NCBI GenBank assembly: GCA_021817185.1
Contig: JAKAVU010000005.1
Coordinates: 1 to 28,581, forward strand
DNA: 28,581 nucleotides
From: a bacterium
GTDB taxonomy: Bacteria; Chloroflexota; Dormibacteria; UBA8260; Bog-877
Direction: 5' to 3'
Shown: positions 1 to 6,871 of the stretch, piece by piece
How positions within the stretch are numbered: position 1 is the first letter of the stretch
How the letters are laid out: every line of letters starts with the position of its first letter
Program-made: the position numbers and the translations under genes
Notes under the pieces: generated by a model
What the model was told of the DNA's origin: nothing
Seen by the model: only the letters and a program-made list of their open reading frames with translations
The model's database searches: none

Positions 1-1
1 G

Positions 2-1306
2 GGTTTCATCGTCGCGGTCCTGGCGGTGATCGGGGTCGGTTTGATCCACCCCTTCGCCCCCCACCTGCGTCAGTTCGGCGCTGCCCAGGTGGCGACCCAC
101 ACGCTCCAGGCGGTCGGCGTGCTGCTGATCCTGCAGGCGTTCTCGGCGGGTTGCAGTGCCTTGACCGGGGTCGAGGCCATCGCCAACGGCGTTCCCCTGT
201 TTCGCAAGCCCCGGGTCAGGACCGCCCGGCAGACGGAGCTGCTCTTGGGCATCCTGCTGGCCGCGATGCTGCTGGGGCTGGCGGTTTTGGTGCAGAGGTT
301 CCACGTCGAGCCCCGGGCCGGCAACGCGGTGCTCAACCAGATAGTCGCCTATTCGTTGGGTCGGGGTTGGCTGTTCGACGCGATCTCGCTGCTGGTGACG
401 CTGGCCCTGGCCCTGGCCGCCAACACCAGCTTCGGAGGGCTGCCCGTGCTGGCGAGCCTGCTGGCGGCCGACCACCGCCTTCCGCACGCCTTCGCGATCC
501 GGGGGGACCGCCTGGTCTTCACCTATGGGATCGTGGCGTTGGCGGTCTTGGCCGCCATCCTCCTGATCGCCACCGGGGGCAACACCGACTCTCTGATCCC
601 GCTCTTCGCGATCGGGGTGTTCACCGGGTTCACCCTGGCCCAATCCGGCATGGTGCGTCACTGGCTCCGGGGCCGCGAAGGCGGTTGGCGGTGGCGGGCG
701 GCGCTGAACGCGGTCGGGGCCACCGCCAGCGGCATCTCCACCCTGATCTTCGTCCTGACCAAGTTCCGGGAGGGGGCATGGGTCGTGGTCATCGCCATTC
801 CGCTCCTGATCCTGCTCTTCGTCCGGGTTCACCGGTACTACCGCCGGGTCGCGGCCGAGATCCGCCTGGGAGATCGCCCCGCCAAGCCCCGGCGGGGCCG
901 CTCGATCGTGGTGGTGCCCTTCACCGAGGTGTCCAAGCTGACTCGCGAAGCCCTGTCTCAGGCGCTCTCGATGGGCGACGAGGTGCATGCGGTGACGGTG
1001 GTGTTCGCCGAGGACAGCGAGCGTCAGAAGGCGGTCGAGGAGGAGTGGGCGCGCTGGGACCCGGGAGTGGAATTGGTGGTGCTCCACTCCCAGTACCACT
1101 CGGTGGCGCGGCCCCTGCTCCGATACCTGAGCAGTCTGAAGCCCTCATCGACCAGGAGGGTGGTCCTGCTCATCCCGGTCATCGTGCCCAGCCACTTCTG
1201 GCACCGGATCCTTCACAACCACCTCGATCTGGTGCTCTCGGCAGCCCTACGCCGCCGCCGCAATGTGATCGTGGCCCGGTTGACCCTCCCCCTGCACGAC
1301 GAGTGA
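2..1306 (+). CDS. APC-superfamily permease, KimA/YdaO-like (5' truncated by window edge)
   Basis: This is the 3' part of an integral membrane transporter; the reading frame is open from base 2, so the true start lies upstream. The segment with GCSALTGVEAIANGVP followed by LFRKP matches the conserved loop of APC permeases of the KimA (B. subtilis YdaO) type, which import K+ by proton symport. Several hydrophobic membrane segments follow up to about codon 265 of this fragment. A soluble C-terminal region of about 150 residues begins near RSIVVVPF, as in KimA, where it is cytoplasmic. The last membrane span is followed by an Arg-rich stretch (RVHRYYRRVAAEIR). Potassium as substrate is inferred from family resemblance; related APC permeases carry amino acids. 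Any c-di-AMP riboswitch would lie outside the window. It stands alone, with a structured non-coding region behind it. Confidence 0.8.
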   Translation, partial: GFIVAVLAVIGVGLIHPFAPHLRQFGAAQVATHTLQAVGVLLILQAFSAGCSALTGVEAIANGVPLFRKPRVRTARQTELLLGILLAAMLLGLAVLVQRFHVEPRAGNAVLNQIVAYSLGRGWLFDAISLLVTLALALAANTSFGGLPVLASLLAADHRLPHAFAIRGDRLVFTYGIVALAVLAAILLIATGGNTDSLIPLFAIGVFTGFTLAQSGMVRHWLRGREGGWRWRAALNAVGATASGISTLIFVLTKFREGAWVVVIAIPLLILLFVRVHRYYRRVAAEIRLGDRPAKPRRGRSIVVVPFTEVSKLTREALSQALSMGDEVHAVTVVFAEDSERQKAVEEEWARWDPGVELVVLHSQYHSVARPLLRYLSSLKPSSTRRVVLLIPVIVPSHFWHRILHNHLDLVLSAALRRRRNVIVARLTLPLHDE

Positions 1307-1888
1307 ACGCGCAGGCGCCTTCCCAGGGGCCCGCAACACGGTGGGCCGGCTCGGGGCCGCAGCGACCGGCCGGTCGGGAAGGACCTCGGTCCTGTCCCGA
1401 GCACGAGGTTCCCCCAACAGGGATGTCCTCAAACGGGGAAGGAGGTGCGGTCCCGTAGCGGAGCTGACCCAGCCCGGCCGCGCCCGCTGGGGCCCTTGCC
1501 GCTTACAATCTGGAACGCGATGAGGCCCGCGCTCGTCGGTTCGCCGACTGATGGCTTCTACACAGAAGCCGCGGTCGTTGCGAATCAGGAGTGGTGCCGT
1601 GCCCCGTCCGTCGCGTTGGTCCCGTCCTGTCTGGCGTAGGCAGCGGTTGCCGGCAGCCGGCTTGGTGCATGGATCTGAGCTGCCAGAAGGTGCCAGGCCA
1701 AGGCGTTCGCGAAGCGGCTGCCGCACCTACGCCCCCTTGGTTGCTGACGGCTCGCGACGGTTCGCCGCCGGCATGCGCCGGTGGGGATCAGGCTGTCTTC
1801 ACCAAGTCTCACCGTTGCTGGCGAGTGTGAGACCGGCCCGCAGAGCCTGGCGGCGCCGGCTCGGATTCGAAGCCGTGATTCGCACTCC
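1307..1888. other. 582-bp intergenic region without a convincing gene
   Basis: No frame here gives a protein with a recognisable domain; the open frames are Arg/Pro/Gly-rich translations typical of GC-rich non-coding DNA. The first 100 bases hold two strong inverted repeats, listed separately. A T-loop-like string near 1862-1873 is not accompanied by the rest of a tRNA. The 3' end presumably carries the promoter and leader of the downstream MarR gene, but I could not identify a convincing -35/-10 pair. Confidence 0.5.
1344..1400 (+). terminator. Tandem hairpins downstream of the kimA-like gene
   Basis: Two adjacent inverted repeats start 38 bases after the permease stop. The first pairs GGCCGG (1344-1349) with CCGGCC (1366-1371). 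The second is stronger: TCGGGAAGGAC (1374-1384) folds on GTCCT (1389-1393) and TCCCGA (1395-1400), giving an 11-bp stem with one bulged G and a CTCG loop. There is no T-run, so if it terminates transcription it is not a classical intrinsic terminator. It could instead be an mRNA 3'-end stabiliser or a small structured RNA. Confidence 0.5.
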
Positions 1889-2509
1889 GTGACCAGGGGC
1901 CCCAGATGCAGCTGCGGCCGGACCGAGCCATCACCGGGGGTCGGCGAGTCAGGGACACCAGCCCTCTATCCCAACCTGGCTAGGATCCTGGACCTGCTGG
2001 CTCAGGCGCGTCGGTGGGGCGGTCAATTGGACCGGGTGGTCGTTGCAGCTCATGGGATCGACCTCGCCGCCGCGGAGGTGCTGGTACGGGTGGCCGCCAC
2101 AGCCGGCGGAACGGCAACGATGTCCGGGCTCGCTGCCGATAGCGGTTTCAGCGCGAGCGGGCTCAGCCGGATCGTGGATCGGCTCGAGCGGCGGCGGCTG
2201 GTCGGTTGCCAACCAAGCACCAGAGACAGGCGGCAGATCATGGTGCGACCAAATTCGGTCGGATTGGAGCTGGCCCGGGAGCTCCTCGATCTGATGGAGG
2301 CGTCGATTCCGGAGATTACCGGGGACGCCTTGCGGCCGCCCCGCCGGCGGGCCACGGCAACTGGCGATGCACCTGGCGGCGGCGAGAGCCCGGGGAGGTC
2401 AGTGGATCAGCAGCAGAATTACGAAGACCGCGACCACGTAGAGCAGGTACAGACCGACGTTCCCCCCTTGGATCACGCCGAACCGAGCCGACAGCTGCCG
2501 GGCCGCTAG
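1889..2509 (+). CDS. MarR-family transcriptional regulator (possibly frameshifted near its 3' end)
   Basis: A winged-helix MarR core is clear: the recognition helix and wing region reads SASGLSRIVDRLERRRLV, followed by STRDRR, a MarR hallmark in which the wing arginine/aspartate contact DNA and the dimer partner. The start is uncertain; GTG at 1889 is chosen because upstream in-frame sequence looks non-coding. After about ASIPEITGDAL the frame turns into Arg/Pro/Gly-rich low-complexity sequence and runs antisense over the last 111 bases of the convergent hyfB-like gene. Shifting by one base near 2335-2355 gives a more helix-like tail (RQLAMHLAAARARGG) ending at 2441, so a frameshift or sequencing indel is possible. 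It resembles the second MarR in this window (19 of 28 identical residues across the helix/wing). Confidence 0.6.
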   Translation: MTRGPRCSCGRTEPSPGVGESGTPALYPNLARILDLLAQARRWGGQLDRVVVAAHGIDLAAAEVLVRVAATAGGTATMSGLAADSGFSASGLSRIVDRLERRRLVGCQPSTRDRRQIMVRPNSVGLELARELLDLMEASIPEITGDALRPPRRRATATGDAPGGGESPGRSVDQQQNYEDRDHVEQVQTDVPPLDHAEPSRQLPGR

Positions 2510-4489
2510 AACCACGGGACGGTAGAGATAGGTCTCGACCGGTTCCACCACCCTGCGCTCGTAGCTGACCGAATGGGCGTAGTAAGGCGACTGGTGGTAC
2601 TCCTGGGCGACTGTGCGCCGATCCCGAAAGACCCTTCCGAAGGTCGAGCGGAATAGGTTGGTGAAACCGGTGGCGGTGTACTGCATCGACGGCCGGAAGC
2701 TGCTCCCGCCACCGACCCAGGGGTCCCGCCGCATGGGTTCGCCGCGGCCCAGCAGGTGGATTGCGCCCGCGGTCAGCCCGATCACCGCCAGCAGGCTGAG
2801 CAGAATGTATGGAGGCGAGATGAACGCGTAGTTGAAACTGGTTGGGGTGATCACCACCCCGTTGCCGGGAAGAATCTGGCTCAGGAATGTGCCCCCCAGG
2901 CGCGCGGGCAGTGCGAACTGCTGGGGCTTCAGGAAGATCGGCGGAAGCAGGGCGTTCAAGAGCTGAGGCACGCGTGTGACTGCCGAGGCGGAGGTGACTG
3001 CGGCGCCGATGCCGATTGCCGGCACCAGAGCGGTGACCACGGCGGCGGCGGCGGTTACGAACATACCGAGCCGCATGGTCCAGGGCACCTCGCGTGCCTG
3101 GCGGGCCTCCCGGCTCCGCGGTGCGCCTAGGAAGGCACCCCCGAAGACCCGGACGTAGGCGGTGGTGGCCAGGGCGAACGTGAGCGTCAACAGCAGTCCG
3201 GCTCCGGCCAGGTAGAGGCGGCTCTCGGGGGTGGCCAGGATGCGCGATCGAATCAGCATCTGGAGTCCCAGCCATTCCGTTTGAAAGCCGTTCAGCGGCG
3301 GGATCCCGGCCAGACCCATGGCGGCCACGAAGAAGAGCAACGTGGACCACCGCATGCGCCGGGCCAGACCTCCGAGACGATCCAGATCAAGGCCATGGGT
3401 AGCCACGTCAATGCAACCCGCGCCCATGAAGGCGGTGCTCTTGAGCAGGCCGTGGTACAGCGCGTGCAGGATCGCAACCACCAGCGCGGCAGCCCCCAGG
3501 AGCGGCTGATGACTGCTGATGAACACCAGTGCCAGGCCCACCATGGCGATCATGAAGCCCAGGTTCTCGATGGTGCTGTAGGCCAACATCCGCTTGAAGT
3601 TGGGCACCACCAGTGAGAACAGCACTCCGTAGAGGGCGGTGATGACCCCTGCACCCAGGGTGAGATAGCCCCACCAGGCGGAGGGCGGGCCGAGCAAGGT
3701 CAAGACGGTCAGGACCAAGCCGTAGATGGCAACGGCGACCACGACCCCGGACAGCGCCGCGGATACGTTGGCGGGTGCCGCCGGATGTGCCTCGGTGAGC
3801 CACCCCTGCAGCGGTACCAGGCCAGCTTTGACCCCGAACCCTATCAAAAACAACAGAAAGACGATCGAAGCGAGCCCCGCTCCAGGTGCCGGATGACGGG
3901 CGAGGGTGGCGAAGGAGACCCCGCTGCGCAGAGCGCCCATTGCGGCAAAGCCGCCGGCGATCGCGATGAATCCGAGTTTGGAAAGCGCCAGCATCAGAAA
4001 CGCGGCCTGAGGCCGGCCCGGCCGATCGAACTCGACCGTGACCAGCACGTAGGTTGCGATCACCATCGTCTCCCACGCCACCAAGAACGTGAGGGCATTT
4101 GCGGCCGCCAGCACCAGGATGACCGCCGCAAACGTGATATTGAGCAACGAGTGGACGCAGGCCTGGCGCAAGGCACCGCCAACATGCGGTGTGTAGCCTG
4201 CCGTGAACAACGACAGGCCGCTGCTCACCACCCCCGTGAGGAGCACGAAGGTAGCCGCCAGCGGGGTGGCTGCCACCGTGAAGCCACCCAATGGCGTGCT
4301 TACCGGTAAGAGCAGGACGCCACGCCCCCCGCCCAGCCAGACCGCGGCGGTGCCCACTCCGAGCAGGCCGGCCACGAACCCCGCCGCAGCCGATAGCTCG
4401 GCGAATCCACGCCACCACAGCACCCCGAGGCCGAGCAGGCTGGCGACCGCATAGCATGCCAGGGCGGCTGCCAGGAGCTCAAGCGCCAT
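2399..4489 (-). CDS. hyfB: HyfB-like proton-translocating antiporter subunit of an Ehr / group 4 hydrogenase-like complex
   Basis: A 696-residue multi-spanning membrane protein of the NuoL/NuoM/MrpA antiporter family, similar in length to HyfB/HycC. Residues needed for proton transfer are present: Glu140 in AWETMVIATYV (TM5), Lys221 in GFGVKAGLVPLQGW (TM7), the NFKRMLAYSTIENLGF motif, and the His/Lys pair in HALYHGLLKSTAFMGAG. After the antiporter core there is a long C-terminal extension (about 590-675) with a polar amphipathic region and a final membrane helix, as in HyfB. ATG at 4489 has a good ribosome site (GGAGGTGG) and overlaps the upstream small-subunit gene by 11 bases. It is the last gene of the operon, whereas in the M. 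tuberculosis hyc-like locus (Rv0082-Rv0087) the equivalent lies near the start. Expected role: coupling electron transfer in the peripheral arm to H+ or Na+ translocation. Confidence 0.85.
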   Translation of the reverse strand: MALELLAAALACYAVASLLGLGVLWWRGFAELSAAAGFVAGLLGVGTAAVWLGGGRGVLLLPVSTPLGGFTVAATPLAATFVLLTGVVSSGLSLFTAGYTPHVGGALRQACVHSLLNITFAAVILVLAAANALTFLVAWETMVIATYVLVTVEFDRPGRPQAAFLMLALSKLGFIAIAGGFAAMGALRSGVSFATLARHPAPGAGLASIVFLLFLIGFGVKAGLVPLQGWLTEAHPAAPANVSAALSGVVVAVAIYGLVLTVLTLLGPPSAWWGYLTLGAGVITALYGVLFSLVVPNFKRMLAYSTIENLGFMIAMVGLALVFISSHQPLLGAAALVVAILHALYHGLLKSTAFMGAGCIDVATHGLDLDRLGGLARRMRWSTLLFFVAAMGLAGIPPLNGFQTEWLGLQMLIRSRILATPESRLYLAGAGLLLTLTFALATTAYVRVFGGAFLGAPRSREARQAREVPWTMRLGMFVTAAAAVVTALVPAIGIGAAVTSASAVTRVPQLLNALLPPIFLKPQQFALPARLGGTFLSQILPGNGVVITPTSFNYAFISPPYILLSLLAVIGLTAGAIHLLGRGEPMRRDPWVGGGSSFRPSMQYTATGFTNLFRSTFGRVFRDRRTVAQEYHQSPYYAHSVSYERRVVEPVETYLYRPVVLAARQLSARFGVIQGGNVGLYLLYVVAVFVILLLIH

Positions 4490-5324
4490 CAGCCACCTCC
4501 TCAGGCTCAGGTCCAGGTCTGTCCTCTGCCCGATTCATCGCCAGCAGCAGACCGTGGAGCATGGCCTGGGGCGTGGGAGGGCATCCGGGGATGTGGACAT
4601 CGACCGGGAGCAGGCGGTCCACCGGACCCCGGGTGACCGGGCCTCCGGCGAAGCTGCCGCCACTGACCGCGCAAACCCCAGCTGCGATCACCAACTTGGG
4701 TTCAGGCATCGCCGCATAGGTCTCCATGAGAGGCCGCTCCATGTTGACGGTGACCACCCCGGTCACGAGCAGGACATCCGCGTGACGAGGGGTCGGCGTG
4801 AAGAATATGCCCAGCCGATGCAGGTCCGCGTAGGGTCCGGTCAGCATCTGCAACTCAGACTCGCAGCCGTTGCAGGATCCGGCGTCCACATGGCGGATGT
4901 GGAGGGAGTGACGAAAGATCCTGACCGCTCGCTGGCGGACCTCCTCCGCCGCTCGGCCCAACTCGAGCGGCAGAGGCCGGTTAGCCGCGCTCCATCCCAC
5001 CCTGGTGACCAGGCTGCTCCGCTGGCGCACCGCCACCCGGCCATCCTTCACCGGCAGGAAAACTTGCGGGAGGTGCCGGGCGCAGCGGCCGCACATGATG
5101 CATCGTCCCGCATCGTAGGTCAGCTCTCCCTCCACTTCCGTACCCTGCGCCTGGATCGCTCCGCTAGGGCACATTTGGGCTGCGGCCAGAGCATCCGGGG
5201 CGCTGAGTCGCTGCCACTGCAGGCGGACCGTGGAACTCGCTCCTTCCTCGTACGGCGGGGTCGGACTCGGGAAGCGGGTGGTACGGATTCCGCTGCGCAA
5301 ACCCTGGAGAATCCATCGGCTCAT
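4479..5324 (-). CDS. Fused ferredoxin-like / NuoB-type small subunit (HyfH-HyfI fusion)
   Basis: A 281-residue peripheral electron-transfer subunit. Residues 1-100 resemble HyfH/NuoI: the start MSRWILQGLRSGIRTTRFP is typical of the ferredoxin subunits of group 4 complexes. Only Cys52 (MCPSGAI) and Cys75/78/81 (CIMCGRC) remain, enough for one [4Fe-4S] cluster rather than the usual two. Residues about 135-265 are the 20-kDa NuoB/HyfI domain, with Cys151 and Cys154 (SCNGCESE), Cys218 (GVCAVSGG) and Cys248 (PGCPPTP) ligating the proximal [4Fe-4S] cluster; the CxxC spacing is of hydrogenase type. The start overlaps the large-subunit stop as ATGA (5321-5324), implying translational coupling. A comparable fused gene occurs in the mycobacterial hyc-like locus (Rv0082, from memory). 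Ligand loss in the neighbouring large subunit means electrons must leave the proximal cluster to something other than a NiFe site. Confidence 0.85.
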   Translation of the reverse strand: MSRWILQGLRSGIRTTRFPSPTPPYEEGASSTVRLQWQRLSAPDALAAAQMCPSGAIQAQGTEVEGELTYDAGRCIMCGRCARHLPQVFLPVKDGRVAVRQRSSLVTRVGWSAANRPLPLELGRAAEEVRQRAVRIFRHSLHIRHVDAGSCNGCESELQMLTGPYADLHRLGIFFTPTPRHADVLLVTGVVTVNMERPLMETYAAMPEPKLVIAAGVCAVSGGSFAGGPVTRGPVDRLLPVDVHIPGCPPTPQAMLHGLLLAMNRAEDRPGPEPEEVADGA

Positions 5325-6871
5325 CTATCGAACTCCGCACTCGCGAGCCCGAAGCTCGCTTCGATGACCGGGAAATCGGTGAGGTTGTTGCCGCTCGCGC
5401 ACGCGTGCGCGAATGGGTGCCAGTTCACGACTGCAGGCGGACGGGCCCGCCACCTCGCGACGCGCCCGCCCTCGTCCAGGGTCACGAGGTGGACAGTTGC
5501 CCCTCCGGGAGCCTCCGCCCACCCCAGCGCGGAGCCAGAACGCAGTTTGGGAAGCGGAGCCGGTGGCTGCGCGTGGGGCCAGCGGTCGAGCAGCTGGAGC
5601 AGCACTCCCAGCGTTTGCTCCAGCTCCATCACGTGGACGGTGTAACGGGCCTTGGCATCGCCCAGGGACAGCAGCGGAACTACGAACTCCACTGCTGAAT
5701 AGGCGCCGTAGGGATGGTCGCGGCGCAGGTCGCTGTCGATCCCACTGGCCCGCCCCACCGGACCCACCAGGTTGTGTTCGGCGGCATAGCCGGGATCCAA
5801 GTACGCGGTGGTGTCGAGCCTGTCGACGAAGGTGGAGGTCCCTTCAAGCAGGTGACGCAGGCGGAGGGCTTGGCTCCGCCACGCCTCGACCTCGGAGCGC
5901 AGCCAAACCCGGTCCCCCTCCGGTGGCACCACTTCGGTACCTCCAATCCGCAGCGCGCCTCGAAGGTAGCGGTGCCCGGTGAGCCGTCCGGAGGCGCGTA
6001 GAGCCCGCTCTCTCATCAGGCTGAATTGGGCGGCGGCGACCTGCAGACCAGTCGCCTCGGCCAGCCGCCCGATCACTCCCAGATGGTTGTAGGCCCGCTC
6101 CAGTTCGGCCAGGAGAGTGCGGGTGAACTGCTCCGACGGGGTGACCTCGGCCCCAATCACCCGCTCCACCGCTCTCGAGAATGCCAGGGCGTTGGCGAAG
6201 CAGGACGACGCCGCAATCCGCTCCGCGAGCAAGATGACGTCGGCCGGAGCGCGACCTTCGGCGATTCGCTCGACACTCCGGAATTTGAAACCCAGGGTGA
6301 TGTCGGTGACGACGATGTCCTCCCCTCCGGAGAAGAAGCTGAACCCCTGGGATTCCTGGGGGCCGCTTCGAACCGGGCCCAAAGGGAGCTCAAAGACCCC
6401 TTGGCCGGTCACGGCTGGGCGCTGCTTGGGCCGCTGCCCCGAGTCGTCCCCCGCGCCAGCTGCCCCACCAGCCCACTTCGGCCCCGGCTCTCCCGACTTC
6501 CCCTGGCGCAGGGGATAGGGGGCGGGATGCCCCTGTGGCATCACCTTGTGCATCTCCAGAATGTCGCGCTCGTACCAGCTAGCGGCATGGGAGACCGCGC
6601 TCAAGCTCGGGAATGCCGCCTCGGGCAGATCGCAGTGGACCACCAGCCAGGCGGGGTCGCCGGGCGCATCCAGCACCGCGGTGAGTCGTGGGCGAGATCC
6701 CTTGGCGGTGGTCGCGAACAGGTCGACCAGAGTCAGCTCCTCGACCAGCCGGCGCAACCTCGGGGCCAGTTCCGAAGCCGGGCAGTCGACCACCCACTCA
6801 TTGCGGGCTCCGCTGTGCGCCGAAAGTCCCACAGCTGTGGCGATCGCCATCATGCCTGCAGACCCGGTCAT
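5321..6871 (-). CDS. HycE/HyfG-like large subunit lacking [NiFe] ligands (NuoC-NuoD fusion type)
   Basis: A 516-residue protein with the HycE layout: a NuoC-like domain (about 25-125, with SWYERDILEMHKVMPQGHP), then a NuoD/hydrogenase-large-subunit domain beginning at LPLGPVRSGPQESQGFSF. In active group 4 hydrogenases the nickel-iron centre is held by RICxxC near the middle and DPCxxC at the C-terminus. Here the first motif reads RIAASSC, so the cysteine positions are Ala220 and Ser223, with a cysteine one position later (Cys224). The C-terminal motif reads SFGLASAEFDR, so they are Ala510 and Glu513. The protein ends three residues after that motif, with no cleavable tail for a maturation endopeptidase. 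It therefore cannot hold a normal NiFe site and fits Ehr complexes, which are thought to use another redox partner. A long Gly/Lys/Pro-rich linker (about 123-158) separates the domains. Confidence 0.85.
   Translation of the reverse strand: MTGSAGMMAIATAVGLSAHSGARNEWVVDCPASELAPRLRRLVEELTLVDLFATTAKGSRPRLTAVLDAPGDPAWLVVHCDLPEAAFPSLSAVSHAASWYERDILEMHKVMPQGHPAPYPLRQGKSGEPGPKWAGGAAGAGDDSGQRPKQRPAVTGQGVFELPLGPVRSGPQESQGFSFFSGGEDIVVTDITLGFKFRSVERIAEGRAPADVILLAERIAASSCFANALAFSRAVERVIGAEVTPSEQFTRTLLAELERAYNHLGVIGRLAEATGLQVAAAQFSLMRERALRASGRLTGHRYLRGALRIGGTEVVPPEGDRVWLRSEVEAWRSQALRLRHLLEGTSTFVDRLDTTAYLDPGYAAEHNLVGPVGRASGIDSDLRRDHPYGAYSAVEFVVPLLSLGDAKARYTVHVMELEQTLGVLLQLLDRWPHAQPPAPLPKLRSGSALGWAEAPGGATVHLVTLDEGGRVARWRARPPAVVNWHPFAHACASGNNLTDFPVIEASFGLASAEFDR

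Noticed and set aside
1247..1726. Minus-strand open frame over the kimA-like 3' region
   Set aside because: Arg/Pro/Gly-rich composition, overlaps a real gene antisense and contains the hairpin region.
1850..1890. T-loop-like string GGATTCGAAGCC suggesting a tRNA
   Set aside because: No matching acceptor, D or anticodon stems and no CCA could be found around it.
3035..3055. GGC-repeat tract inside hyfB as a possible microsatellite
   Set aside because: It codes for an Ala-rich stretch of a membrane helix and is explained by high GC content.
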